Assembly (NCBI RefSeq): GCF_050624435.1
Contig: NC_134545.1
Span: 87,386,063 to 87,450,062 of the forward strand
Length of the DNA: 64,000 bases
Direction of reading: 5' to 3'
Origin: Tenrec ecaudatus
Lineage: Eukaryota > Chordata > Mammalia > Afrosoricida > Tenrecidae
A program made the translations under genes and the position numbers. Positions 32,952 to 43,887 of the stretch are shown here, piece after piece. The notes beneath the pieces are model-generated. The model was not told the origin of the DNA and did not search any database. It saw nothing but the letters and a program-made list of their open reading frames with translations. Position 1 is the stretch's first letter. Each line of letters opens with the position of its first letter.

Positions 32952-35188
32952 CCCGCAGGAGCTCTTACTCAGGACCACAGAGTTTGAGGTCAGCCTCCTG
33001 TGAGAGGAGAACATGGCCTGGGACGTGCATGAAACCACCTCTCTGTCCACAAGTGTCAGGTGGGACAGTCTCAAAGCCCCTGCGGCAGGCCGGGTCTTGA
33101 TTATGTTCAGATTTGCTGAGGTGTGTCCAGTCGGTTCTATTTCGTCAGCCAATAGCAAACATTGGGAAAACACTTTTTTTTTTTTTTTTTTGGTGCATGG
33201 TTCAGTAAGCAGACGATCCTCCCTTATTTATTTACCCAGTCTTGAACTTTCTTTCCTCTTGCTTTGGCTCACCCTTGGAGCTTCATTTTAAGAATAAGAT
33301 TTGTTGTTTTGTTTTCCCCTCAGTGAAAGCCTGATGAGGGCCAATTCCTTTCTCATCTCAGTGTCCTCCGTGGTCCCATAACCAGTTTGAACTGAGTCAT
33401 CTTCTTAGAACTTTTTCCCTTTCCTGTTCCAAGCCTTGGCTTCATTTTCATGTTGGCCCCATGAGCGGTGGTTTGTTCTCACGCACACTTAGCTTTCGAA
33501 GACCATGAGGTGTGTTCTCAGGGTCTGCCACAAGGGAAGAGGAGGACCCTGGACTCTTTTTCAGACCCCCTGGATGCAGTTTATTCCATAGGTGTTCGGC
33601 ACTCATAGGCAATGCCTTATGGATCCTGTGGATGGATGTCTGGAGATTCCAGTTGACTATTGACTGTCAGCTGTCCATTTCCCTAAGAGGACCTCGTCCT
33701 TTCTTGCTTTCCTCTGCTCAGATTCACATTGAAGGACCATCCACATCCCAGTGGTGTAGTGATGTGGGTTCATTAACTGCACCACCAGTAAGAGCAGCCA
33801 TTGTGTGACAGGACAATGGTGGGAGATCTCAGCAACCTCTGTCTACCAGGTAACATATAACAGAGTCTGGGGTCTGGCTTGTGGCCACCTGCGTTTTGGG
33901 TCATCCTCTGCAGTTCCACTAGGTGGAGCAAAGTCTGGCCTAAGAACTGAGTGTGCCGTGGAAACCAGCACCGAAATACAAATAAACGGAGAACTTTGGG
34001 ACCTGGGAGGTCAGGAAAGGGGAAACATCTACCCACCCCCCGCCCTGAGTGAATTCTGCGGCTTGTTAATCCAACCCTGGGTTGTCCTAATGCGGGAAGG
34101 AAAGTGGGTCTTTCTCTCGGACTTGGGGATCGCCACCCTCCTTGCCCAGACAGGGCTTCTGGGATATTCCCGCATACGCCGCACGTTCCCACGGCTCTAC
34201 TCTATTTACTTTTGGCTTTCTTCTTACCACAATCCCTTCTGTGGGAAAACAGACTAATTGGGTGTGTCTTCCGTTTCTGGTGCCATCCTGCCCACATTGG
34301 ACCAAGGCTATGGTTTGATACAAGATCTCAGACACCGTGTTTTAAAACATGATTTGATTGGGGAGAGGTTAAAAATGAATGTCAGAACATTGCAGGAAGT
34401 AGGTTGGCTTTAGAAGGGTGGGTTCCAGGGCGAAGAGTTATAAAAACAAGTCTCTCTTGGTTTTTAAATATCAAGCAAGACTAATCTTGTGTTGTAACTC
34501 CATTTTATTACTACATGCCTTGCCAGACCAGAGGCGTGTGTTCACAGAGAAAATATGCGTGTTTTCCAGAATTCTATGTGCTGCTTTTTTTGGTTTACCA
34601 TTTCCTAATTTATCTTTCCGTCTAAATTTCCACCTGACTGCTCACTCCATTTGTATTAAACATCAACCAAACACAGGCACAACAACCCCCACCCCCCACC
34701 CCACTAAGCAGTCTGTCTGTTGATTGACTCTCACTGTTTTTCTCTCAGAGGTTGTTTTGGAAGAAGTCTGTATTGTGCTCTGCCCTGGCGTGTTAGAGCA
34801 TTGAGCTCAGAAGTGGGCTTTGAGTTGAAAAGTGTGAGGATTCATCCGGGGTCCGTCTTTGTTTAACTTAACCCGTAGTCTTTGAATCTGCAGATCCCCT
34901 CTCCGAGTTTGCCCGGTGGGGAGCAGAGAAGTTGTACCAGTGTGAGGATGGCCCAAGATCCTCTCCCTGTCCTCCTTAGAGCCGATGGCAGCTTTTCCTC
35001 CAGCCCTAAGACACCTGTGACCGTTTTACAGCACGCTTTAATTACACAAAAATAACGTGCTCGTAACCATGACAAATAATAACAGAAATCTAAAAATGCT
35101 TAGAGTGAAAAGGGAAAATCCTGTGGTTTGGCATATGTTTTTGGTGTTTTTTTCTGTTTATGCCGTGTGTGGGTTGTGTGTGTGTCTA
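32952..35188. other. WBP1L intron, nothing recognised
   Basis: It holds a T-run at 33174-33191 and C-rich DNA near 34690. Frames up to 150 codons are not conserved-looking. Confidence 0.4.
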
Positions 35189-35273
35189 TACAAAAGGGCT
35201 TCCAAAAGCTCATGGAAAAATGGGATGTAAAAATAATGGAATCTTTCTACAAACTCGTTGAAAGCCCCCTTAA
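35189..35273. mobile_element. Mariner-like MITE, about 85 bp palindromic
   Basis: The ends AAAAGGGCTTCCAAAAGCTC and GAAAGCCCCCTTA are inverted copies, flanked by TA. It matches the other copies at 39354 and 43781. Confidence 0.55.
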
Positions 35274-35371
35274 ATATGTAGATGTACACACATACACAGA
35301 TCACTTATTTCATTTGTTTTTTAAAATAAAAAAGATAACATATGTTGTATCTTACAACATGTGATTTTTAT

Positions 35372-35541
35372 TTTGTTTTTAATCATTTTATTGGGCGCTC
35401 GTACAACTCTTATCACAATCCATGCATACATCAATTGTATAAAGCACATCTGTATATGTGTTACCCTCATCGTTCTCAAAACATTTGCTCTCCACCTAAG
35501 CCCCTGGCATCAGCTCCTCATTTTTCCCCCTCCCTTTGTTT
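35372..35541 (-). mobile_element. CCCCCAATAAAATGA retroposon, 3' fragment
   Basis: On the minus strand it ends GATAAGAGTTGTACGAGCGC then CCAATAAAATGATT. It lies in the WBP1L intron, just after a mariner-like MITE. Confidence 0.7.
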
Positions 35542-35881
35542 TTTAGTTTAGCCCCAACGATGTTATTGTAGACTTCTTCCTCTATTGGTATCTACATCTC
35601 TGATTAAAAAAGAAAGAAAATTGTTCTCTCCGGCCTCCCTGGATGGTATTGCTTTTTACTGTGAATTGTGTAACCACTGCTTCTTCGCTGGACTTAGGGT
35701 GTTCCGGGTGTGTGTTTTTCCTCCGTGTGCTGTGGTGAGTGTGGTGCTGTGTGCAGTTATGTGTACTGGATTTCTAGGCATGGGGGCGTTGAGGGTAGGC
35801 ACATTTAAAGCTTCCATTTCATCAAGAGGGTGTTCTGGGGCTCATCCCCACCACCAAGCAACTTGTGTTCCCCCATCCACC

Positions 35882-36078
35882 GAAACCAAAGCCACTGCTT
35901 CAGATCCCATTCATACTAGCCCTCCTGCAGGCAGGACAGAACTGGCTCTTTAGGCAGTACTGCTTTATGGAAACAGGCTTGCACATCTTTCTCTGTAGAG
36001 CAGAGCGGCTGGTGAGTTCGAGCTGCCAGCCTTTCTGTTCAAAGCAGAGTACTTAAGCACTCTGCCACCAGGGCGCCT
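35882..36078 (-). repeat. AfroSINE
   Basis: GAAACCAAAGCCACTGCTTC to ACTCTGCCACCAGGGCGCC, with a small insertion around 35960. Confidence 0.85.
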
Positions 36079-36092
36079 TTTTTCTCCTACCC

Positions 36093-36287
36093 AAACCAAG
36101 CTCGCTGCCATTGAGATGATTCCGTCTCTCGGTTACCTTACAAGGCAGGGAAGAACTGCTTCCGTGACTTTCTGAGGCTGTAATTCTGTAGGAGTAGAAA
36201 GCCTCATCTTTCTCCCATGGCGCTGCGGGTGGTTTTGAAGTGCTAACCTTGCCATTAGCAGCATAACCACTGTGCCACTATGGCACC
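36093..36287 (-). repeat. AfroSINE
   Basis: CAAACCAAGCTCGCTGCCAT to TGTGCCACTATGGCACC. It is tandem and same-strand with the preceding copy, 14 bp apart, which suggests insertion into an A-rich tail. Confidence 0.88.
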
Positions 36288-36554
36288 TTTTCTCTCTGAC
36301 ACCCTCTAACGGTGATGCCTGCCGATTCTTTAACACGGGCCTTCTCGTTCTCAAAGGCTTACGGTTTCTAGCTTGCTTCATTTTCAGCCTCCCCATGGCA
36401 AACTGGGTAGCTCTCTGCTGTGGAGCCCGGTACCCCCATAGGGCACAGAGCCTGTGGCTGGAGAAGGAGCGGAATGCCTGCTCCTGGGATAAAGGAAGTG
36501 GTTTGCAGCCCTTTGGAAGGTGTTGGGCAGGTGGCCGTGAGCAAGCTGCTGGCC

Positions 36555-36710
36555 AGTTGCTGTACTTGGGGCGCAGGTCTCGTTCTGTGACTGACCTTCT
36601 GCAGTAGTCCTTCCAGAATTAGGGGAAGTTGCTGTGCTTGGGGTGCAGGTCTCGTTCTGTGACTGAACTTCTGCAGTAGTCCTTCCAGAATCAGGGGAAG
36701 TTGGAAGTAA
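36555..36710. repeat. 72-bp tandem duplication
   Basis: The unit AGTTGCTGTACTTGGGGCGC... (36555-36626) is repeated at 36627-36698 with few differences. A third partial start (AGTTGGAAGT) is at 36699. Confidence 0.85.
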
Positions 36711-36807
36711 CAAAGCACAGCAGTTAGGGGTGTAGCCTCTAAGCAGACTGCCCAAGTTTGACTCCCACATTTACTTCATAGAACCTTGTGCTAGTTAGTT
36801 GCTTTAA

Positions 36808-36957
36808 TGATTATTAGACATTGGACTGCTAACCACAGGCTAACAGCCCCAAACCCACCACCCGCTCTGTCAAGTAAGCTGCCTGGCCAAAGATATATTG
36901 TCTAGGAAATCTTATAGAGTGTCACTGTGAGCCAGAATTGATGGCAGTGGGTTTCGT
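36808..36957 (+). repeat. AfroSINE, eroded
   Basis: TTGGACTGCTAACCACAGGC and CACTGTGAGCCAGAATTGAT remain; the head is poor. Confidence 0.75.
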
Positions 36958-36997
36958 AAGTTAATCCAGTTTCTTGAGGAATTTTAAAAAGCTCTAA

Positions 36998-37165
36998 AAG
37001 TCAATGCCCTCAAGTAGATTCTGACTCATAGTGACCCCAAGACACAGGCGAGCTGCCCCCTAGGGTTTCTAAGGCTGCCCTGTTTGTGGCCGCAAACAGC
37101 CAGAGCTCTCTCCCAGGGAGTGACTAGTGGGTTTGAATCACGGACCTCTTGGTGAGAGCTGAGTG
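36998..37165 (-). repeat. AfroSINE
   Basis: AAGTCAATGCCCTCAAGTAG tail and GTGGGTTTGAATCACGGACC. It lies opposite to and 40 bp from the previous copy. Confidence 0.78.
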
Positions 37166-37194
37166 ACATAGTGTCCTGTGATGACACGTAGTTT

Positions 37195-37300
37195 GTAGGA
37201 TTACTGTGAGGGTTAAGTGAATTAATAAACTTTTAGGACTGTGCCTGGCACATGATAAAATGTGGAGTCAATGGCAGCCTTCATCGTGATCTCTTATTAT
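37195..37300 (+). repeat. MIR 3' part
   Basis: GATTACTGTGAGGGTTAAGT and GACTGTGCCTGGCACATGAT. Confidence 0.7.
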
Positions 37301-37805
37301 TACCAGGACTTTGGGGAAGCAGCTTCCATACCTCCTGACTGACCCAAGACCTTCTAGAGGAGAAATTTAGGAGTATATTTTGGTTAGCTCTCAGTTCAAA
37401 AGGAATGTGACTCTCTGTGTCATAACCTTGCCCTTCAGCTGAGAGGTGGCTTTCCAGCTATTGTTTTTGGATAATAAAGGGCGAAGTGATGGATCTTTGG
37501 AGTGGGTCCATTGGACTATGTATGCCCTGTTAGTTTTGTTTGTGTCTCAGGGTGCACTCTTGCGGGAGAAGAGTGAGGCTTCCACCTGGAAGGAAGTGCA
37601 CCCTTGTCTCAGATGGGGAGTCCTCGTCTGTTCTGACCACAGTGCTAAACCGCAGCCACCTCTGTCTGTTCTCAGTACATCGTGTCCTGTACGGAGATGA
37701 GGGGGCTCCCTGGAGCTTGACTCCTGTCCCCATCTTCCACTTGGCACTTCCTGTACTGAGACAGGTGGGAATGACTTCCGAGATTGGTGGGTGTGGTTCC
37801 CTTTT

Positions 37806-37990
37806 TAAAATATAACCGCTTTGTCGCTAGGTCCCATCCAGTCAATTCAGACCCACAGGGACACCATGTACACCACAGTGAAACATGCCCGGTCCGGGCC
37901 AGCTTTACAGAGCGGCTCTGCTCGAGTCCATTCCATCTCATTGTAGCCCATGCTCTTTTTCACAGGTCCTTTATTTTATCAACCAAGCTT
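37806..37990 (-). mobile_element. RTE-clade LINE, 3' terminal fragment
   Basis: It contains TTGTCGCTAGGTCCCATCCA and GAAACATGCCCGGTCCGGGC, the antisense of the conserved RTE 3' end. Confidence 0.65.
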
Positions 37991-38014
37991 GCTTTCCACA
38001 CCATCCTCGTGTTG

Positions 38015-38515
38015 TAAGTCACCATTTGCAAGTGTGCAGCTCGGTAGTCTCTTGTTTAGTCACAAGGTTGTACGTCCTCACCAGCTGACTGGGAGCCAGA
38101 GCATTTTCATCACCCCAAGAAGAAACCCAGACTCAAGAACAGTCGCTCAGTCTCCCTTTTCTCCACTACCCTCGTCTCTGGTGTTGCTAATCTGCATTCT
38201 TTTTCTGTGCATGCGTCCATTCTGGACAGTTCATACAAACAGAATCGTACACCACGTATGTGAATGGCATCTTTCACTTGGCATCACGTTCCCAGGGCCC
38301 ACCCATGTTGTAGCATACATCAATGCTTCGTTCTTTTTTTGGCCAAGTAATATCCCATTGTATGAACATACTGCCTTTTATGTATCTGCTCACTGACTTG
38401 ATGAATATTTGCCCTGTTTCTGCTTTTTGGTTGTTAGGAGTAATATGGCTGTAAACATTGGTATACCCATTTTTGTGTGGATATGTTTTCAGTTCTCTTG
38501 AGTTTCATACCTTCT
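38015..38515 (-). repeat. L1 3' end relic
   Basis: CATTTTCATCACCCCAAGAA, CAGTTCATACAAACAGAATC and GTAATATCCCATTGTATGAA in antisense L1 order. Confidence 0.75.
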
Positions 38516-38564
38516 GTCCAATTCTGACATCACTTGTTCTTCCCATGGAATTTTCTGCTTCTCT

Positions 38565-39255
38565 GCCAGGTTCAAGAATTCATTGCAATAGCCGCATAGA
38601 ACTCAGACTGTGCTGAGCAATAGTGGAGTTTATCAGGGAAATAGCAGTTTATAATTCAGGTTCAGGAACATGCAGGATGCAATTCTCCCGTCAGAATAGC
38701 CTCTTCTCAGTTGTGCTGCAGGCAGGACTCTGCTGGCCTTTGTCCCCTGGGTCTAGCCTCTGCCCTGCTCAGGCAAACTCTAACCAACTCAGCTTTACTG
38801 AGTGCCCAAAGGGCACCCCACTTTCTGGAAGCCCCGGCCGGGATCTTATGCTCCATGGATTGGTGCTGACTGCCCTCAAGTGCCAGGAAGTACCCCACAC
38901 TGCCCGCATTCCTTCTGCCCCAAAGTGCTCAGCTTTCTCACTCTGGGGTGGCACACACACCAGGCCATGTCTTACCAGTCTCCTGGTTCTGCCACCTCTG
39001 CTGTCATTGTTCTCTGCCACCGCTTTTTGCCATCTTGCTCTCTCTGAGTCTCCTGGATCTGGGAATCCCCCCGCTCAGGAAACCCAGGTCCAAAGGATGC
39101 CGTCTGTTCCATGCTCTTCAACTTGGTCGTGACGAGGTCTCCTCTCTGCTCTGGGATTGACCCTCTTTTAAGCCTAGTAGATGGCAAAACTGTCCAATCC
39201 CCCATTACGGTACCATGCACCTTATTTTCATTATTAGCATATTGTCCAATCCCCT
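38565..39255. repeat. LTR-like interspersed repeat, second copy
   Basis: It starts TTCAAGAATTCATTGCAATA and shares TTACTGAGTGCCCAAAGGGC with the 3-kb copy. Frames on both strands are unlikely to be real. Confidence 0.45.
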
Positions 39256-39353
39256 TGGTGTAGGACCCAAGCATCGTATTTACATAGTCCTGCCAAGTCA
39301 TTCTATAGGAGTAAGAAGTCTGTTCGACATGCCCAATGCACCAGCTGTGGATG

Positions 39354-39464
39354 CAAGGGGGCTTCAAAAAGTTCATCAGGGGAAAAAAATAAGTGTAAAA
39401 GTTCATGGAAAAAGCCCATTGTCTTTGATTCCATTTTCCACAAACCTTCCTTTTGAAGCTCCAG
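39354..39464. mobile_element. Mariner-like MITE
   Basis: AAGGGGGCTTCAAAAAGTTC at one end and CCTTTTGAAGCTCCAG at the other. Confidence 0.55.
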
Positions 39465-40012
39465 TGTGTTCTCAACAACTGCTGAGAGACCCAGGGGTAG
39501 AACACTCTTAGAAAGCACAGCGCGTTACCACACTTCCTCGGTTTCCTTAGGTAACCAAACCTCACAGAGCTCCACTGTGTGGATAAAAATTAGCCTCCAC
39601 AAAATCCCTCAATTTTATGAGCTGTCAAAAGTGCCCTTTGAGCTCCAGTTTTCTCATTTTTACTTGAATAGGTCAACTGATGGTTTTAATCCTGTCAGAC
39701 TCCTTTTGCCCCCCTCAAAACTTCCTTTGCCAATTTCTTTGACACACGGCATCCATTCCTGACCTCTTCTGTGTGTAAAGTGAAAGATTAACTTTTGACT
39801 TTTTGCCCTCAATTGCAGGCAGAGAGTGGAGTTTGGGGAAAATCCTACTCTTACCTGAGATTGCACAAATGTTCAGAAAATTACGGGAAAATGCTGTGAT
39901 CCCCATCCGCATATTTTCTTGTTTCCGCTCTCTAGGGCCGCAAACTAGGCATCTCTGTCCCAAGACCCGGCTGACGATGCCTTCCTTTAAGGCATGTTAC
40001 TAGGATGCCACA
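39465..40012. other. WBP1L intron, nothing recognised
   Basis: AT-moderate unique sequence. Confidence 0.4.
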
Positions 40013-40217
40013 GCAGCCTTGATGGCATAGTGGTGACGAGTTGGGCTGTGATCCAGAAGGTCAGCAGTTTGAAACCACCAATCCCCTCTAGGAGAGAGAT
40101 GGGCTTTCTACTCCCATAATCAGTTACAGTCTTAGAAACTCCCAGGGGGCAATTCTGCCCTGTCCTATAGGGTCTTTATGAGTCAATATCGACTTGATGA
40201 CTGGGAGTTCGGTTTTT
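40013..40217 (+). repeat. AfroSINE
   Basis: AGCAGCCTTGATGGCATAGT to TCGACTTGATGACTGGGAGT; full length. Confidence 0.88.
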
Positions 40218-41332
40218 GAGTTTACTGGGGTGTCGTGGCACCAGAGCAGCACTGCGGAGGGAGAGGGAGGTGGAGTTTAGAATTGAGAGGTTGCAAGATG
40301 CCTTGGAGAGAAGGCTACTGTGCGGAGTTGCTAGTGAGAAGGAGCCTGTGCTGTTTGAAGTGCAGCAGGTTTTGGGTGGAGCCGGCTTCTTACTTGTACT
40401 ACTCCTCAGAACACTCCCGTGGAATGGAACACACCCACTGGGAGACCCCAAGGAAATGAAGTGGCCCCGGGAAAAGCTGTGGAAGAACTGGAAGGCTCAG
40501 AGAACTTAAATCCTGGCTCAAGGCAATTGCATGGCGAGGCCTAGCCAACCGGAACCCCGATGGAGTCTGGCTCAGAGGAACAGCTCTGCCCAGGTGCCAT
40601 TCACCAAGACTGCATGGAAGGCATGAAGGCGCTTTACACAGTCCGACCTTCAGTATGCTTGTTTGGCAAGTGCGACAGCAATACCTGCCTAGCTGGATCA
40701 CCAGCAGATGTAAGGGCCAGCTAAGATAGACATGGAAGAAGTTTCTTAGCCTTGACTAACGGGCAAGGTGGGCTCTTCGTAACTGCCTTGCTTGCTCCCT
40801 AGCTTCTTGGTCTGCAGCTGAGCAGACGTGCTCGGAGCTTGGATCTTTGCTCACGGTGGAGGCAGGGGAAAGACTGTGGAGAAGTGTGGGTCCTTCTGAT
40901 TCTCTCAAGGTAGTGCAGTGGATAACAGGTGATAGTGCACCTGCTTCGCCCTCCCTCCCAGGAGCAGTGGCTTCCTTCTTCCTGTGATGTGGGTGGTCCT
41001 TTCTGGAAAACACTGTTAGCTTCTTCCTCCCTAAGCTTTAGGCACAGGAGCTGCCCTCTGCCCACTTGTTCTGCTCTGGTGCTTCCCTCTCCGTGTGGAC
41101 CTTAGCCCATAGGGATCTTCTGTGGTTGTTTGCTTAATGGTATTTTCTTTTTGGTGAACATGCACATAATAAAGCCCGTTGCTTCTCAGCCGTTTCTAGA
41201 CAGTCAGTGATGTAGTCTTCACATTGGGTCAGCCTTTTGGTGACTTCTGTTGTAGTTGTTTCACCCCCACTCACTTAAAATACCAAGCCTTCTCATCTGT
41301 GCTTCAGAGGAGCTGTTGCTCGTTTGGCCTTA
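40218..41332. other. WBP1L intron; 98-codon open frame not recognised
   Basis: A plus-strand frame (40216-40509) begins at the AfroSINE tail and has no start context or family match; it is probably chance or old repeat. Confidence 0.4.
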
Positions 41333-41534
41333 AGGAACCCTGGTGGCACAGTAGTTAAACTCTATCGAACTAGTAAGTCAGAGGTTCAAACCCACCAACC
41401 AGCTAGCTGCTGCATGGTTCACTTACATGCCTCTACTTCCATCAAGATTGCAGCCCTGGAAACTACGGTGAGCTCCCTTGTCCTGTAGGGCTGCCATGTA
41501 TCAGAGTTGACTCAATGGCACAGAACGTTTGGTC
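41333..41534 (+). repeat. AfroSINE
   Basis: AGGAACCCTGGTGGCACAGT to TTGACTCAATGGCACAGAAC; full length. Confidence 0.88.
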
Positions 41535-42455
41535 TAGTATAGGTGATGTTTTAAGAGAGCCTAATAGTCGAGATTACAGTGTTTACCAGGGTGTTTTGGA
41601 AGCAGGTCATCTTGTTTGCCTCACGCTCTATGGCCTGCGAGTACAGGAGTCAGGCTGTGGCCTGAGATTGGATGGTCTATGAGGGAAGAATTTCTTCTGT
41701 ATGCATCTGGTATGACACGCTCTCCTAGTCTTACCACTTGTAGTCACCATTTCCCTTGCAGTCTGGTTGTGTGTGTCCTAGGAGTGTCCTTGCTCCTTGC
41801 AATTTATGGGAAGGACATAGTATCTTAATGTTTTCTTCTGGTGTTCTCAACTGTGAAATCTTAGACTTAGGAGAGATTTCATTACTTGAAAAGGTGTGGG
41901 GGCAATATTTGATGTACATAAGATCCAGAAAATGTGGCAAAGGCCCTGGGCTGTGTTTCCAGCTTTTATTAAATGTCATAATTCTTCATGCAAAAAAGGG
42001 CCACTTTCAAGTGTTGCTAACAGCATTATCCATTGAACGGGAGACAACCTCCTCCTCTACTCCAGAATAGGAAAGCTGCCCTGGGACATGGTAAGGCCTT
42101 GTGTTTCCCTCTCCCCACCCCTCTTACCGTGAGGAAAGGAATTTTGCTTTTGAAATGTCCGAAAGGCTTTACATTCTTCAAGTGAGGAATTCAAAATGTA
42201 CTCTTTAGACACCAGGAGGTTTCCCAGCCTCTGCATCAAACCTTGGGAGCACTTTCTCCTTCAGCTGCTTGTCAGGTTTCTTGTGCCCGGGGAAATGTCA
42301 CCCGCACTCATGCGCGACGGACTCTGTAGTCATTTAGTCTTCTTCCCATCAGCTAGGCCACAGTCTCTCCTGGAGGTGTCCTGCTTGGGAGTATGAGATT
42401 CACATAGTGAGTTACGGAGCTGGCCTGAAAGTTGTTTATACTGCCATTGAGATGA
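41535..42455. other. WBP1L intron, nothing recognised
   Basis: Unique-looking sequence. Confidence 0.4.
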
Positions 42456-42594
42456 CAAACCCACTGCCTTCCAGTCGATTCAGACTCATAGCGACCCTAC
42501 AGGACAGAAGAGAGCTGCTCCGGCATGTAGAAATCTTTCGGGGAGCAGACCCCCTACTCTCTGTGATGCTCAACTTCCTGTACCACTAGGGTTC
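42456..42594 (-). repeat. AfroSINE, internally deleted
   Basis: CAAACCCACTGCCTTCCAGT tail to TACCACTAGGGTTC head. Confidence 0.82.
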
Positions 42595-42799
42595 AGGTGA
42601 GGCAATGGGCCTGAAAGTGAGTAACTAAAGAATGAGGTGTGAAGTAAGTCTTCGCTGAGTCTCTGAGCAAATGGAGAAGTAAATGATTTTCCTACCAAAG
42701 TACAACCAAGAGGACCTCTCTCTAGACAGCTCGCATGACTGATGGCCTTCCACCCAGAAGACCAGGAGCTGTCTTCATGGACTCAAGAGTTGTGGTTGC

Positions 42800-43098
42800 T
42801 AGTTATCATCAGATCAGCCCCAAATGGCGGCGGCCCTAGGCTGCCTGGCCCCATGCCACGCTTGTGTTTGATTGAGAGCCATACAGTTTTCAAATCAGTT
42901 AGCAGGATATTTTTTTCCCTCCAGAAATCACCAGACCTTCTTTCCAGGCTGTCTTATGTGGAAGCACTACAGAAGCCTGTTCAGACTCACAGCCAACTGT
43001 AAACCAGGGGGTGGCTGTGCATTAGAGGCTGCCTGGGAGTCAAACCCGGATCATTCAGCTGCAAGGAGAGATTTCGTCTACTGAACTACCAGTGCCTG
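42800..43098 (-). repeat. tRNA-Gly-like SINE, different from AfroSINE
   Basis: The minus strand from 43098 reads GCACTGGTAGTTCAGTAGAC and later GATCCGGGTTTGACTCCCAG, close to tRNA-Gly(GCC) A and B boxes. The body to about 42800 lacks AfroSINE blocks. It is probably an older tRNA-RTE-type SINE such as MamSINE1 (name tentative). The anticodon region is not intact, so it is not a tRNA gene. Confidence 0.5.
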
Positions 43099-43780
43099 AG
43101 TGGAGGGTGGGTCCTTGAACGAAACAACTTTGCTGTTAGCTCTTTCCTTGGGTCAGCCACCTCCACAACTGCATTCCACCTCTTCTCTATCTTGCCCCAA
43201 ATGTGAATACAAGTGAAAGATGAAATCAGATTTGGCGGAGAGCTTGAAGTCTCATTTCTCTTGATGGAGTTTCTTTTCAGCGTGACCTCTGGGCGTGCAG
43301 CCTGTCATTGGTGTTTCCTGCTGTTTAGACTCCAGTCTCTGGGAGCGTGTCTGGAGACAGTCCTGCGCGGTAGCCTGCTGGCTTTCACTTAATTCTTGGC
43401 GACATGCCCCTTTGGTTTGGGTTGAACTGCTTCCACTGTCGGAAAAAAGGAACCTAGCATTTTGGTGCAACAAAAACAAACAAGGCTGCTGTTGTAGTTG
43501 ATCAGCTACAGCTGCAGATCAGGCGAGAGATGTGAACCCTCGGTGACAGCCGCTGTCAGGGGCGAGTTGCACAGGTTCTGGAGTCTGTCTGGGGATGGCC
43601 ACAGACGACTCTCCCTGGACGGTAATAAAGATGTGTGGAGCAGTTGATGGTCAGCAACAGAAGGATCTGCGGTAGGGGTGGGGGTGGGGCGGAGAGGCCC
43701 CAAAGGCAGAAGCCTCAGGAAGTCTCTGAGCGAGGGACGCTGTTAGGAACCTGGTTTAGCTTCTGCGACTTCTATGAGGA
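43099..43780. other. WBP1L intron, nothing recognised
   Basis: Unique-looking sequence up to the MITE. Confidence 0.4.
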
Positions 43781-43860
43781 TGAAATTTCAAAAAATTTGT
43801 GGAAAAGTAGAATGAAAAGATACTGGAATTTTCCCACAAGCTTTCTGAAGCCCCCTTGTA
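43781..43860. mobile_element. Mariner-like MITE, left end eroded
   Basis: TTTCAAAAAATTTGTGGAAA to CTTTCTGAAGCCCCCTTGTA. Confidence 0.55.
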
Positions 43861-43887
43861 GCTCTCTCCTTTTAAAAAATATTGGGA

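Noticed and set aside
38623..39132. 169-codon plus-strand frame and 197-codon minus frame nearby
   Set aside because: Both fall in the LTR-like repeat shared with 3024-3780, and the other copy does not keep the frames.
40216..40509. 98-codon plus-strand frame with charged helix-like segment
   Set aside because: It begins within the tail of an AfroSINE, has no homologue I recognise and no splice or promoter context.
43025..43098. tRNA-Gly gene on the minus strand
   Set aside because: A and B boxes are recognisable, but the anticodon arm and acceptor pairing are damaged and repeat sequence follows; treated as a SINE head.
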